DNA from: Marinobacterium halophilum
GTDB taxonomy: Bacteria > Pseudomonadota > Gammaproteobacteria > Pseudomonadales > Balneatricaceae
Assembly: GCF_003014615.1 (NCBI RefSeq)
Contig: NZ_PYGI01000018.1
Span: forward strand, 38,604-102,603
Length of the DNA stretch: 64,000 bases
Reading direction: 5' to 3'
Below, one piece after another: positions 26,193 through 36,379 of the stretch. Made by a program: the position numbers and the translations under genes. Each line of letters opens with the position of its first letter. Within the stretch, counting starts at the first letter, position 1. Under the pieces are notes generated by a model. It saw only the letters and a program-made list of their open reading frames with translations. It did no database searches and had not been told where the DNA came from.

Positions 26193-28307
26193 ATGAGTTT
26201 GGATGTCGATCAGGAAATTCTGGAAGACTTTCTCGTTGAGGCGGGAGAGATATTGGAGCAGCTGTCCGAACAGCTTGTGGATCTTGAGCAGCGTCCGGGC
26301 GACAAGGATCTGCTGAACGCTATTTTCCGTGGGTTTCACACGGTTAAAGGCGGTGCCGGTTTTCTGCAGTTGGATGCAATGGTGGGCTGCTGTCACAAAG
26401 CTGAAAACCTTTTCGACCTGCTGCGTAACGGCGAGCTAAGCATCAGCTCAGAGCTGATGGATGTTGTGTTGCAGGCCCTGGACGCAGTCAATGCCATGTT
26501 TGAAGCGGTTCGTGCCGGTGAAGAGCCTCGGCATGCACCAGATGCATTGCTGCAGGCGCTGGCCAACTTTGCCGAAGGTGGAGCACCTGTTGCCCCTCCT
26601 GTGCCTGCAGCCCCGGCCCCCGCTGTGTCACCTGTCGCCAAAGCAGTACCTCAGGCATCGCCACTGAACCCCAATACACCGGCTGATGACTTTGAACAGC
26701 TGTTGGGTGACCTGGCTGGGAGTCATGAGCAGACTGCACCGGCCACTACGGCAGGCAGCGCTGGCAGCAATGATGAACTGATTACCGAAGACGAATTCGA
26801 AGCCTTGCTTGACGAGCTGCACGGGCAAGGCAAGGGGCCCAGTTTGGCCTCAAATCCTGCTGATGAAGCGCCTCAGGGGTCCAGTACCGGCGACCTGATT
26901 ACTGACGACGAATTTGAAGCCTTGCTTGACGAATTGCAGTCGACTGGACAGGGTGCGTTTGCGTATCTGGAAGAGGGTGGGGCGCACGAAGCGGCCGCTC
27001 CCCCGCCTGTCGCGGCAACGTCCGCGCCTGTTGTTGAGGCGACTCCCGTACCTGCGATGAAAACTGAGCCATCACCTGCGGTGGTAACCGCAGTGCCGGT
27101 TGTGGAAGAAATCAAAAAACCGTCGACGTCGAAGCCTGCCGCCGAAAGCAATGTGCGTGTTGATACGCGCTTGCTGGACAAGATCATGAACATGGTCGGT
27201 GAACTGGTACTGGTACGCAATCGACTGGTGCGTCTGGGGGGGGAACGTGAAGACGAAGAAATGACCAAGGCGGTCGGTACACTGGATATGGTGACCGCCG
27301 ACCTGCAGACGTCGGTCATGAAGACCCGCATGCAACCGGTGAAAAAGGTATTTGGCCGCTTCCCTCGCCTGATTCGTGACCTGTCGCGTAATCTTAAGAA
27401 AGAAGTGCGTCTGGAATTGCGTGGTGAAGAGACCGACCTGGACAAAAACCTGGTTGAAGCGCTTGCCGACCCGTTGATCCACTTGGTGCGCAATTCTGTT
27501 GACCATGGTATTGAATCTCCCGAAGACCGTGCCCGTGTTGGCAAGGCACGTGAAGGCCATGTGTTGTTGTCCGCAGAGCAGGAAGGTGATCATATTCTGC
27601 TGATTATTCAGGATGATGGTGCCGGTATGGACCCTGAAATCCTGCGTAATCTGGCAGTAAAGCGCGGCATGATGGATGTGGAAGCCGCGCGTCGTCTCAC
27701 CGATCAGGAATGTTTCAATCTGATCTTCCAGGCGGGCTTTTCGACCAAAACCGAGGTTTCCGATGTGTCGGGGCGCGGTGTTGGCATGGATGTGGTCAAA
27801 ACCAAGATCACGCAGCTTAACGGCACGCTCAGCATCGACTCGATTCTGGGGCAGGGTACACGGATCGCGATCCAGGTTCCGCTCACACTGGCGATCATGC
27901 CGACCTTGATGGTGATGCTTGAAGGGCAGGCGTTTGCGCTGCCATTGGTCAACGTTAACGAGATCTTCAACCTGGACTTGACCAAAACCAATATCGTGGA
28001 TGGTCAGCAGGTCATTATTGTCCGTGACCAGGCCTTGCCCCTCTTTCACCTGAAGCGCTGGCTCGTCCATGGACAGGCGGGTGCTGCGTTGCCGGCTCAG
28101 GGCCATGTCGTGATCGTCAGTGTCGGGACTACGCGGGTCGGTTTCGTCGTCGACCAACTGGTGGGTCAGGAAGAGGTCGTGATCAAGCCGTTGGGCAGTG
28201 TACTGCACGGTACACCAGGGCTTTCGGGTGCGACAATTACGGGTGATGGTCGTATCGCCTTGATTATCGACATACCCAATTTGCTCAAACGCTACGCATC
28301 GACCTGA
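26193..28307 (+). CDS. cheA: Chemotaxis histidine kinase CheA
   Basis: This 704-residue kinase has an Hpt domain with phospho-acceptor H49 (FHTVKGGAGFL), a Pro/Ala-rich linker, a dimerisation domain, a HATPase domain (HLVRNSVDHGIE; DDGAGMD; GRGVGMDVV) and a CheW-like regulatory domain. The linker carries two near-identical 21-residue motifs (core DEFEALLDEL) at 26775-26837 and 26892-26954, where enteric CheA has its CheY/CheB-binding P2 domain. TAGGAG precedes the ATG. cheB follows after 27 bases. Confidence 0.97.
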   Translation: MSLDVDQEILEDFLVEAGEILEQLSEQLVDLEQRPGDKDLLNAIFRGFHTVKGGAGFLQLDAMVGCCHKAENLFDLLRNGELSISSELMDVVLQALDAVNAMFEAVRAGEEPRHAPDALLQALANFAEGGAPVAPPVPAAPAPAVSPVAKAVPQASPLNPNTPADDFEQLLGDLAGSHEQTAPATTAGSAGSNDELITEDEFEALLDELHGQGKGPSLASNPADEAPQGSSTGDLITDDEFEALLDELQSTGQGAFAYLEEGGAHEAAAPPPVAATSAPVVEATPVPAMKTEPSPAVVTAVPVVEEIKKPSTSKPAAESNVRVDTRLLDKIMNMVGELVLVRNRLVRLGGEREDEEMTKAVGTLDMVTADLQTSVMKTRMQPVKKVFGRFPRLIRDLSRNLKKEVRLELRGEETDLDKNLVEALADPLIHLVRNSVDHGIESPEDRARVGKAREGHVLLSAEQEGDHILLIIQDDGAGMDPEILRNLAVKRGMMDVEAARRLTDQECFNLIFQAGFSTKTEVSDVSGRGVGMDVVKTKITQLNGTLSIDSILGQGTRIAIQVPLTLAIMPTLMVMLEGQAFALPLVNVNEIFNLDLTKTNIVDGQQVIIVRDQALPLFHLKRWLVHGQAGAALPAQGHVVIVSVGTTRVGFVVDQLVGQEEVVIKPLGSVLHGTPGLSGATITGDGRIALIIDIPNLLKRYAST

Positions 28308-28334
28308 AACGGCAGGCGTATATAAGGAATATTT

Positions 28335-29540
28335 ATGCCGGTTAAAGTACTGATTGTCGACGATTCGGGGTTCTTTCGTCACCGCATCGAGGAAATGCTG
28401 CGCGATGATGCCCGGTTGGAGGTGGTTGGGACCGCCGTCAACGGCAAGGAAGCCGTCGAACAGGTCAAGCGGCTGAAGCCGGATGTCGTCACCATGGATG
28501 TGGAAATGCCGCAGATGAATGGCATTGAAGCGGTCCGTATCATCATGCGTGAAGCCCCGACCAACGTGCTGATGCTGTCTTCACTTACCCATGAAGGTGC
28601 GCGGGTCACGCTGCAGGCACTGGAAGCCGGTGCGGCTGATTATCTGCCCAAGGATATCCGGGCCTGGATGGACAAAACCAGCGGCGTGCGTTCCCAGCTG
28701 ATCGACCGTCTGGTCGCGCTGGGTCGTACACGGCGTTTTCAGCGCAGCAGTGCGCTGGATCGATCCTACCCTGGACGAGGGGACAAGACCGGTACAACCA
28801 TGGTTTTCCGTCCGGACGATCCGACACCGGTGCGCCGGCCGAGGGCGACTGAGCGCGCTGCGGTACCTAATGCATCGACCACGGACGTGCGCCGTCCATT
28901 GCCACCGGTTACTCGACCGCCTGCCGCTGCAGATACACCGACGACGCCTGCGTCTCGGGTGCAGTTTCCGAATTGCAAACTCGTGGTCATTGGCGCTTCA
29001 ACCGGTGGGCCAGCGGCATTGCAGAAAGTGCTGATGGCACTCCCGGCCAACTACCCCTATCCGATTCTGCTTATCCAGCACATGCCCAAGACATTCACTC
29101 AGGTGTTTGCCGAACGACTTAATCAGCAGTGCCAGATCAGCGTCAAGGAAGCTGAAGACGGTGATCGTTTACAGCCCGGCCGTGCGCTGTTGGCACCAGG
29201 CGGGCTGCAAATGATGATCGACCCGCGGCAGAAAGACCGGGTGCGCATCCTTGCCGGTGACGAGCGTTTGACCTATAAGCCCAGCGTTGATGTGAGCTAT
29301 GCATCTGCAGCCAAGACCTATGGCAGTCAGGTACTTGGCGTCATTCTGACCGGCATGGGAGCTGATGGCTGTGATGGCGCGCGTCTGTTGAAGCAGGCGG
29401 GTGCGACCATATGGGCGCAAAATCGTGACAGCTGCACGATCTACGGTATGCCCCAGGCCGTGGTGAATGCAGGTCTGGCAGATGCCATTCTTGAACTGGA
29501 TGATGTTGGGCCATTGCTGGCGCAACGTGGGTCGCGTTAG
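28335..29540 (+). CDS. cheB: Chemotaxis methylesterase CheB
   Basis: This 401-residue protein has an N-terminal receiver with D55 (VTMDVEMPQ), a Pro/Thr-rich linker (about residues 140-210) and a C-terminal methylesterase domain. The catalytic Ser is in GASTGGP (near residue 221), followed by IQHMP and LTGMGADG, which hold the His and Asp of the triad. It removes methyl groups from receptors during adaptation. No cheR lies in the window. Confidence 0.96.
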   Translation: MPVKVLIVDDSGFFRHRIEEMLRDDARLEVVGTAVNGKEAVEQVKRLKPDVVTMDVEMPQMNGIEAVRIIMREAPTNVLMLSSLTHEGARVTLQALEAGAADYLPKDIRAWMDKTSGVRSQLIDRLVALGRTRRFQRSSALDRSYPGRGDKTGTTMVFRPDDPTPVRRPRATERAAVPNASTTDVRRPLPPVTRPPAAADTPTTPASRVQFPNCKLVVIGASTGGPAALQKVLMALPANYPYPILLIQHMPKTFTQVFAERLNQQCQISVKEAEDGDRLQPGRALLAPGGLQMMIDPRQKDRVRILAGDERLTYKPSVDVSYASAAKTYGSQVLGVILTGMGADGCDGARLLKQAGATIWAQNRDSCTIYGMPQAVVNAGLADAILELDDVGPLLAQRGSR

Positions 29541-29575
29541 GCTCTCCCTTCGCAGAGCGAACAGGAACAAGACAG

Positions 29576-30343
29576 ATGCAGGTATGGGCAGTTGCAAATC
29601 AGAAAGGCGGGGTGGGCAAAACCACTACGGCGGTCTCTCTGGGCGGGTTGCTGGCAGAGGTCGGTTACCGTGTATTGTTGATCGACCTGGATCCGCATGG
29701 CTCCATGACCAGTTATTTCCGTTACGATCCTGATGAACTGGAACACAGCGTATACGATCTGTTCGAGCAAGTGCAGATTGACTCCGCGCGCGTGCATCGG
29801 CTGATTCTCGATACCAGTCATGAGCATATCAAACTGATGCCGGCATCGACGGCCCTGGCAACGCTTGAGCGCAAGGCAGTGGCACAGGAAGGCATGGGCT
29901 TGCAGGTTGCCAAGGCACTGCGTCATCTGCAGACTGAATATGATTATGTCCTGATCGACAGCCCACCGGTGCTGGGGGTATTGATGGTCAACGCGCTGGC
30001 AGCCTGCAAGCATCTGCTGGTGCCGGTGCAAACCGAGTTTCTGGCTCTGAAGGGGCTGGAGCGTATGGTGCGGACCATTCAGATGATCAATCGTGCGCGC
30101 AAACACAAATTGCCGTTTACGATCGTACCTACATTCTATGATCGCCGTACCCAGGCGTCGGTCATCTCGCTGCGCGAGCTGCACAAGCGTTATCCGGAAC
30201 ATCTGGCAAATGCCGTGGTGCCAGTGGATACAAAATTCAGAAATGCCAGCCTCAAGGGGCTGGTGCCTTCGTCACTCGATGCCGGCAGCCGAGGTGTGCA
30301 TGCATATGCCCGTCTGTTGCGCAGCCTGGTGGAACAGCGATAA
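29576..30343 (+). CDS. ParA-family ATPase of the chemotaxis cluster (ParC-like)
   Basis: This 255-residue ParA/Soj-type ATPase has NQKGGVGKTT near the N-terminus, DLDPHGSMTSYF, and DSPPVLGVLMVNAL. In Vibrio the gene at this place, parC, positions chemotaxis arrays at the cell pole, and Pseudomonas has a homologue (PA1462). The neighbour at 30356 looks like its partner ParP. The usual motC and motD genes that separate cheB from this gene in Pseudomonas are absent. Confidence 0.9.
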   Translation: MQVWAVANQKGGVGKTTTAVSLGGLLAEVGYRVLLIDLDPHGSMTSYFRYDPDELEHSVYDLFEQVQIDSARVHRLILDTSHEHIKLMPASTALATLERKAVAQEGMGLQVAKALRHLQTEYDYVLIDSPPVLGVLMVNALAACKHLLVPVQTEFLALKGLERMVRTIQMINRARKHKLPFTIVPTFYDRRTQASVISLRELHKRYPEHLANAVVPVDTKFRNASLKGLVPSSLDAGSRGVHAYARLLRSLVEQR

Positions 30344-30355
30344 CGGGAGTGATCG

Positions 30356-31183
<828 letters not shown>

Positions 31184-31266
31184 AGTCGATGAAGCTGAAG
31201 GCGTGATCGGTTACACTGCCCCTTTTCCTGCAGGCTGCGGGTATGTAAACGGATCTGGACACGGGT

Positions 31267-31683
31267 GTGGCTGACTATTCGCTTTTCTTCATGTTGTTAC
31301 TGACACTGGTCGCCTGCATGGCGGCTGGTATCTGTATCTATGTCTGGGTGCGGCTCAAGCGTCAGGAACGTCAGCATCAGGCCTTGATCAACGTATTGCG
31401 TAATGAAATCCGGGCGATGACCAACGGCTCCATCGGCATGGGTAAGCGCCTGATGGCTATTGAGCGCAAGCTGAATATCACCGTGGAAAAACAGCAGGAA
31501 CTGGAAAACCGTGACCCAGGCGTGCTGGCCTACAATCAGGCGGCCAAGCTGATGGAAATGGGCGCGTCAGTGGATGATTTGGTGCGCAACTGTGGCATCG
31601 GTCGACCGGAAGCTGAACTCATGGCACTGCTGCACCGTGAACTGCACAGCAGTGAGCTGCTGCCTGAACAGCGGCGTCACTGA
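31267..31683 (+). CDS. DUF2802 family membrane-anchored protein
   Basis: This 138-residue protein has one N-terminal transmembrane helix (about residues 4-26), a coiled-coil stretch, and a C-terminal helix-turn-helix-like motif (MGASVDDLVRNCGIGRPEAELMALLH), the pattern of DUF2802. Homologues end the chemotaxis operon of Pseudomonas (PA1465-like). Function unknown. The GTG at 31267 has no strong RBS; ATG 31291 is an alternative. The 83-base gap upstream holds no cheW. The stop overlaps the converging FlhB-like gene by 7 bases. Confidence 0.8.
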   Translation: MADYSLFFMLLLTLVACMAAGICIYVWVRLKRQERQHQALINVLRNEIRAMTNGSIGMGKRLMAIERKLNITVEKQQELENRDPGVLAYNQAAKLMEMGASVDDLVRNCGIGRPEAELMALLHRELHSSELLPEQRRH

Positions 31684-31958
31684 CCGGCGGTTTCTGTCTG
31701 CTTCAAACCATAGGCAAAGGCAATAACCTCGGCAATCGCGCGGTACAGAGCTTCAGGAATTTCATCGCCAAGTTCCATGCGGATCAATACTTCGATCAAC
31801 TCCGGACTCTGGTGAATATGGATGTCATGTTCTTCCGCCAGCGCCAGTATCTGTTCTGCAATAAGCCCCCGACCCTTGGCGACAATTCGTGGTGCCCCGG
31901 TGGCCTCCTGGTCATAACTCAGCGCGATCGCGCTGCGTTCCTGCTGTTCCCGTTTCAT
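31677..31958 (-). CDS. Stand-alone FlhB C-terminal domain protein (FlhX/FhlB-like)
   Basis: This 93-residue protein aligns with the cytoplasmic end of FlhB from just after the NPTH cleavage site: YAVALKYDQ in FlhB becomes SAIALSYDQ here, and GAPRVVAKG, the DDEIP region and the final AYVYQLK / AFAYGLK follow in order. It has no membrane part and no NPTH. Such proteins are known in several bacteria; FlhX of Helicobacter can stand in for cleaved FlhB. Its start overlaps the end of the FliK-like gene, so they are co-translated. It may modulate export switching. Confidence 0.88.
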   Translation of the reverse strand: MKREQQERSAIALSYDQEATGAPRIVAKGRGLIAEQILALAEEHDIHIHQSPELIEVLIRMELGDEIPEALYRAIAEVIAFAYGLKQTETAGQ

Positions 31959-33988
31959 GTATGCACGTCCACCAGTCGTCGCTGGATATCGGTAAGCGCC
32001 GGTTGGCTCGGGGCCCCCAGCCGTGCCTGAATATGATCGATGATAAAGCCCTTCTCGCTCAAGTCTCGGGTAAAGGGTTCCAGTTGCTGCTCAATACGCT
32101 GTACCGTGGCTGCCGACTCCGCCCAGAACTGCAGCTGCAGACGCCAGCCTTCCTGCAGGCTCAGGCGCGCATCGACGCTGCCCTGATGTTGCAGGTCAAA
32201 GTGGAGCGCTACGCTCCAGGACGTGAGTGGTTCATCATCCGGTCGCGGTTTGCGGTGTTCGTGGATCGTCAACTCAGCGGTCTCATGCTGTTCTGCCTGC
32301 CGGATCGGCAAATCTAGGCGGTACACGCGCTCCTGAGTACCATCGGGCTGGTCCCGCCATCCCTGTAAGCTGCTGACTTGCTGGGTGGTGGTGCGCGCCT
32401 GCAACGCATCGACCAGACGGAGCATCTGTTGGCGAGCCTCGTTCGGCAACTGTTCGGCGGCCTTCAGTAACTGGCCCAAATGCTGCTTGATATCTGCCGC
32501 TGGTTTGTCACCGGGGGCTGAACGTGCCAGTTGCGATTCAGTCATCAGCCCTCCCTGTTGCAGGTTGCGTTTGATGCTGTGTTCGGCACCCGGGTCACCG
32601 GGCGTCACACTGAACAGGCTGAGCATGGATTGGACCAGTTGATTGATGGCGCTGTTACTGCGTGTTGCCGGTGCCTGGCTCAGTTGTACCAGCTGGTTAA
32701 GTGCATCGCCGAAGGGTATTTGCTGCGGCAGTGCTTCACGCAGGGCGTTCTGCAGGGCGACCTGACTGGCGGGCCGTTGGGTGATGGCTTCTATGGGTGG
32801 TGGACTGCTCAGCTGTACCTGGTCAGCGCTGGTGCGGGTGAGTATGACCTGTTGCCCTGCCTGTAGAGGACGTGGACTGAGCAGCTGCAGCTGTTGGGTG
32901 TCTATGCGCAGCTGTACCAGGTGTGGCTGCGCCTGGCGCACTTGCTGTTGTCCCAGCGTCTGCAGCAGGGTGTTGCCCGAATGGCTGACACGGGCGGGTA
33001 TGGCCGCAGTGGTCGGCGTGGGAGCTGGTGGGCGCGAGGCTGTTGTACTGGTTGCCGGTGACGCTGCTGGCATGGGTGCTGGTGCTGAACGCCCGCCCTG
33101 CGTCGGTAGCGGGCCGGGTTGTGTGTTAGCCGGTGCCTGCGCGGAGGGTGGGCTTTGGGCTGTGGTCACGGTCGATGCGGGCGAGGCAACAGTTGCAGGC
33201 GTGGCGAGTGAGGTGGGCTGCGGCGCAGACGGTGTCATCGAGGTCATCTGTTGCAGCTGTGCGCGATAGACTTGCACCTTGGCGGCTGGCGCTGGCGCGG
33301 CGACCTCAGGCCGTGCCGCAGCGGAACTGCCGCCGCCAACGCTGGCTTTGTTGTCGGCCGTTTGCGCTCCATTGGCGGGTGTACCGGGCCTTGAGTTCGG
33401 TGGCACTGTTGTCTGTGGTGTGTTTGGTTGTCCCTGCGTGGGCGTGACGGAGCGCTGCACTGGGTTTTGAACCGGACCTGGGTTTGACGCCGGCGCAGCA
33501 GGGCGTGTGGATTGAGGCGCGGAGGTGTCCACTGGCGCGGGTGCTGGCGATGGAGTGGGTGTCGAACTGATCACCTGCGCCGGTCGAGGCGTATTCAGTG
33601 GTAGTGACTGTTGCAGTTGTGGCACTTGGGCGGCCGAGGCTTGCAGCAGCAGAGCAGGCCGCCCTGCTGCTGCATTGGGTGATGTGTTCGGGCGTGTGGG
33701 TGCGAGCAGAGACAGCAGCAACTCACCGGCGGGTGAGCGGCTCAGAGTGACCCGATCACCCGCATTCAGCGGGGCGCGGCTGATCAGTTCCAGCAAGCGG
33801 TTGTTGGCCTCGACCTGGATGCGAAATACCTTGCCGCCAGCATCACCGGCGGCCACCTGCTTGACCACGGCGGGCAGTTCGCGCCCACCCGAGGGCAGCA
33901 ACTGCTCCAGTGACGGGCTGCTGTTGCTGCGGGCGGTACCATTTGAAACCGGGGTTGTGGGTAGCACCCGTTCACTCCATGCTGACAA
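31955..33988 (-). CDS. Second FliK-like protein (hook-length control domain)
   Basis: This 677-residue protein has a folded N-terminal piece (about residues 50-115), a very long Pro/Thr/Ala/Gln linker (about 120-340), a helical region and a C-terminal domain (about 570-677) with LRLQLQFWAESAATV-like strands resembling the FliK/Flg_hook domain. It starts with TTG; no ATG is available nearby and the RBS is weak. With the FlhB-CC protein downstream it forms a two-gene operon, mirroring the functional FliK-FlhB pair. A GCCGATAA box lies upstream (34043-34050). A true FliK is already encoded at 12309. Confidence 0.78.
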   Translation of the reverse strand: MSAWSERVLPTTPVSNGTARSNSSPSLEQLLPSGGRELPAVVKQVAAGDAGGKVFRIQVEANNRLLELISRAPLNAGDRVTLSRSPAGELLLSLLAPTRPNTSPNAAAGRPALLLQASAAQVPQLQQSLPLNTPRPAQVISSTPTPSPAPAPVDTSAPQSTRPAAPASNPGPVQNPVQRSVTPTQGQPNTPQTTVPPNSRPGTPANGAQTADNKASVGGGSSAAARPEVAAPAPAAKVQVYRAQLQQMTSMTPSAPQPTSLATPATVASPASTVTTAQSPPSAQAPANTQPGPLPTQGGRSAPAPMPAASPATSTTASRPPAPTPTTAAIPARVSHSGNTLLQTLGQQQVRQAQPHLVQLRIDTQQLQLLSPRPLQAGQQVILTRTSADQVQLSSPPPIEAITQRPASQVALQNALREALPQQIPFGDALNQLVQLSQAPATRSNSAINQLVQSMLSLFSVTPGDPGAEHSIKRNLQQGGLMTESQLARSAPGDKPAADIKQHLGQLLKAAEQLPNEARQQMLRLVDALQARTTTQQVSSLQGWRDQPDGTQERVYRLDLPIRQAEQHETAELTIHEHRKPRPDDEPLTSWSVALHFDLQHQGSVDARLSLQEGWRLQLQFWAESAATVQRIEQQLEPFTRDLSEKGFIIDHIQARLGAPSQPALTDIQRRLVDVHT

Positions 33989-33998
33989 AAAGTTGAGC

Positions 33999-34028
33999 CT
34001 GACGGTGGTCCGCCAATCTGTATATAAT
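33999..34028 (+). promoter_or_regulatory. sigma70 promoter candidate for the ccm operon
   Basis: CTGACG and a perfect TATAAT separated by 18 bases point toward ccmA. Start of transcription would be near 34035, about 45 bases before the TTG start of ccmA. Confidence 0.55.
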
Positions 34029-34042
34029 GGCGCTTCAACTCA

Positions 34043-34069
34043 TTATCGGCCAGTTACGCGTTTTTTAAA
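34043..34069 (-). promoter_or_regulatory. sigma28-like promoter candidate for the FliK-like/FlhB-like pair
   Basis: On the - strand a perfect GCCGATAA (34050 to 34043) is preceded by TAAA with 13 bases between, two fewer than the usual 15. It lies in the 91-base divergent region between ccmA and the FliK-like gene and would give a leader of roughly 45-50 bases. Confidence 0.42.
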
Positions 34070-34079
34070 GGGTCTGAGC

Positions 34080-34727
34080 TTGTCTGAACAGCTGTTAACA
34101 GTACACAAACTTTTTTGCGAACGTGATGACCGGGTGCTGTTTGATCAGCTGAGTTTTACGCTCGAGGCCGGTGAGATCGTCCAGATAGAAGGGCAGAACG
34201 GCAGTGGCAAAACGACACTGTTGCGCATTCTCAGTGGGCTCTCGCGTCATTATGAAGGTGATATTCTCTGGCGCGGCGAGCCGGTCGAGGAGGTGCGTGA
34301 GCAGTTCTGCCGCGATCTGCTGTATTTCGGCCACCAGGCAGGGGTCAAGGCGGTGTTGACGCCAGAGGAGAACCTGCGCTGGTATGCCGCATTAAGTCCG
34401 GCCATCGATGCGAGCACCATCCCTGGTGCGCTGGAGCAGGTCGGCTTGAAAGGTTATGAAGATGTGCCGTGCCATTCCTTGTCGGCAGGCCAGAATCGCC
34501 GCGTCAGCCTGGCGCGTCTGTATCTGAGCCACGCACCCTTGTGGATACTCGACGAACCTTTCACGGCCATCGACAAGCGTGGGGTGGCCGCCAAGGAACA
34601 ACTGCTGCTGCAGCATGCGCAGCGTGGTGGCAGCGTAATTTTGACGACACATCATGAACTGGGCATTAAGGGCCCGGTCCGCAAGATCAATCTGGACCAG
34701 CTGGCGGGAACTTCGACATGGAGATGA
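34080..34727 (+). CDS. ccmA: Heme exporter ATP-binding protein CcmA
   Basis: This 215-residue ABC ATPase of cytochrome c maturation has Walker A GQNGSGKT (from residue 39), the LSAGQNRRV signature and Walker B LWILDEPF. With CcmB and CcmC it powers release of heme-loaded CcmE. The start is TTG 34080, eight bases after AAAGGG. The open frame continues far upstream, but that part lies opposite the FliK-like gene and the promoter. Length 215 is typical. Confidence 0.95.
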   Translation: MSEQLLTVHKLFCERDDRVLFDQLSFTLEAGEIVQIEGQNGSGKTTLLRILSGLSRHYEGDILWRGEPVEEVREQFCRDLLYFGHQAGVKAVLTPEENLRWYAALSPAIDASTIPGALEQVGLKGYEDVPCHSLSAGQNRRVSLARLYLSHAPLWILDEPFTAIDKRGVAAKEQLLLQHAQRGGSVILTTHHELGIKGPVRKINLDQLAGTSTWR

Positions 34728-35422
34728 AGACTAATTCCGGGCAGCAGGGCATTGGGTGTCTGTTTGTAGCGACTTGCCGGCGTGAATGTCTGCTGTCGTT
34801 CCGGCGCAAAAGCGATCTGGTCAATCCGTTGATTTTTTTCCTGATGGTGGCCACGTTATTCCCGTTGGGGGTAAGCCCGGACCCCGGTTTTCTGGCGCAG
34901 TTGGCACCGGGGGTGGTCTGGGTCGCGGCCTTGCTGGCGACCTTGCTGTCGATGGACGCCCTGTTTCGCTCTGACTATGAAGATGGCTCGCTGGAGCAGC
35001 TGTTGCTGAGTCCGCAGCCCCTGTTCATTGTGGTGCTGGCCAAGGTGGTCACGCACTGGATGATGACCGGACTGGCATTGACGCTGATGGCACCACTGCT
35101 GGGCATGATGCTGTTTTTGCCCGCCGAGGGAGTGCCGGGGTTGATGTTGAGTCTGCTGCTGGGTACGCCAACATTGAGTCTGGTGGGTGCCATTGGCGCA
35201 GCACTGACGGTGGGACTTAAAAAAGGGGGGGTGTTGATCTCCCTGCTGGTCCTGCCGCTGTATATACCGGTGCTGATTTTTGGTTCCAGTGCCGTGCAGG
35301 CTGCCGTTACCGGGCTGCCGCTGGGGGGCTATCTGGCGCTGCTGGGCGCATTGCTGGCGCTGGCGCTGGTATTGGCACCGTTGGCGATCAGTGCAGCCTT
35401 GCGGATATCGATCAGTAGTTAA
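34718..35422 (+). CDS. ccmB: Heme exporter membrane protein CcmB
   Basis: This 234-residue protein has six hydrophobic segments and the early family motif [14 protein letters not shown]. It is the membrane part of the CcmAB ABC complex. The start overlaps the end of ccmA by 10 bases. Confidence 0.95.
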   Translation: MEMKTNSGQQGIGCLFVATCRRECLLSFRRKSDLVNPLIFFLMVATLFPLGVSPDPGFLAQLAPGVVWVAALLATLLSMDALFRSDYEDGSLEQLLLSPQPLFIVVLAKVVTHWMMTGLALTLMAPLLGMMLFLPAEGVPGLMLSLLLGTPTLSLVGAIGAALTVGLKKGGVLISLLVLPLYIPVLIFGSSAVQAAVTGLPLGGYLALLGALLALALVLAPLAISAALRISISS

Positions 35423-35436
35423 CAAGAAGAGAGATT

Positions 35437-36192
35437 ATGGCCGAGAAAAAATGGATACCGCGCTGGTTCTATCAGCTCGCCTCGCCGCGCTGGTGTTACC
35501 AGATAACCGGCAAACTGCTGCCCTGGTTCATGGGGACGACATTACTTTTGCTGCTTGGTGGGACAGTGTGGGCGTTGTTGTTTGCCCCGGCAGACTATCA
35601 GCAGGGTAATAGCTTTCGCATCATCTATCTGCATGTGCCAGCGGCCATTCTGGCCCAGTCGGCTTATATGCTGATGGCGGTTGCCGGTGCGGTCGGCCTG
35701 ATTTGGAAAATGAAGGTGGCTGACATGGTGCTCAAGTCGGCGGCACCCATCGGTGCATCGATGGCGGTGCTGGCCTTGCTGACCGGTGCCATCTGGGGCA
35801 AGCCGACCTGGGGCTCCTGGTGGGTCTGGGATGCCCGTCTGACGTCAATGCTGATCCTGTTCTTTCTTTATCTGGGGGTGATGGCATTGAACTCCGCGAT
35901 CGAAAACGAGTCCACTGCTGCTCAGGCGTCTGCTGTGCTGGCACTGGTCGGGTTGGTGAATATCCCGATCATCAAGTATTCGGTGGAGTGGTGGAACACT
36001 CTGCATCAGCCAGCCACGTTCACGTTGACCGAAAAACCGGCGATGCCGGTCGAGATGTGGTTGCCGCTACTGGTGATGGTCATCGGTTTCTACTGCTTCT
36101 TTGCGGTCAGCCTGATGCAGCGGCTACGAAATGAAATTATCTGGCGTGAGCGGCGTACCGGTTGGGTGCGCGAACTGCTCAATAAACAGTGA
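35437..36192 (+). CDS. ccmC: Heme handling protein CcmC
   Basis: This 251-residue protein has six membrane helices and the tryptophan-rich heme-binding signature [13 protein letters not shown]. It loads heme onto CcmE. AAGAAGAGAG precedes the ATG. Confidence 0.96.
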   Translation: MAEKKWIPRWFYQLASPRWCYQITGKLLPWFMGTTLLLLLGGTVWALLFAPADYQQGNSFRIIYLHVPAAILAQSAYMLMAVAGAVGLIWKMKVADMVLKSAAPIGASMAVLALLTGAIWGKPTWGSWWVWDARLTSMLILFFLYLGVMALNSAIENESTAAQASAVLALVGLVNIPIIKYSVEWWNTLHQPATFTLTEKPAMPVEMWLPLLVMVIGFYCFFAVSLMQRLRNEIIWRERRTGWVRELLNKQ

Positions 36193-36199
36193 GGTCGAG

Positions 36200-36379
36200 G
36201 TGAGTTTTAACAGCGTCTCCGAGTTTGTATCCATGGGTGGCCATGGCCTGTATGTCTGGCTGAGCTATGGCCTGGGTGCGGTGATATTGGCCGCCAACCT
36301 GATCATTCCCAGGCTCAACCGTGACCGTTTGTTGGCCGAGCAGAAACGTCGTTTGCGCCGCGAGGAGGGAATACGATGA
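36200..36379 (+). CDS. ccmD: Heme exporter subunit CcmD
   Basis: This 59-residue protein has one membrane helix ([20 protein letters not shown]) and a basic tail (KRRLRREEG), the normal CcmD plan. I use GTG 36200, six bases after GAGG, because the longer open frame overlaps ccmC. The stop overlaps the ccmE ATG. Confidence 0.92.
   Translation: MSFNSVSEFVSMGGHGLYVWLSYGLGAVILAANLIIPRLNRDRLLAEQKRRLRREEGIR

Noticed and set aside
31184..31266. A remnant of cheW between the ParP-like gene and DUF2802
   Set aside because: The 83 bases contain no CheW-like codons in any frame, so I report absence, not a pseudogene.
33525..34079. N-terminal extension of ccmA
   Set aside because: It lies opposite the FliK-like gene and across the ccm promoter; without it CcmA has the normal length.
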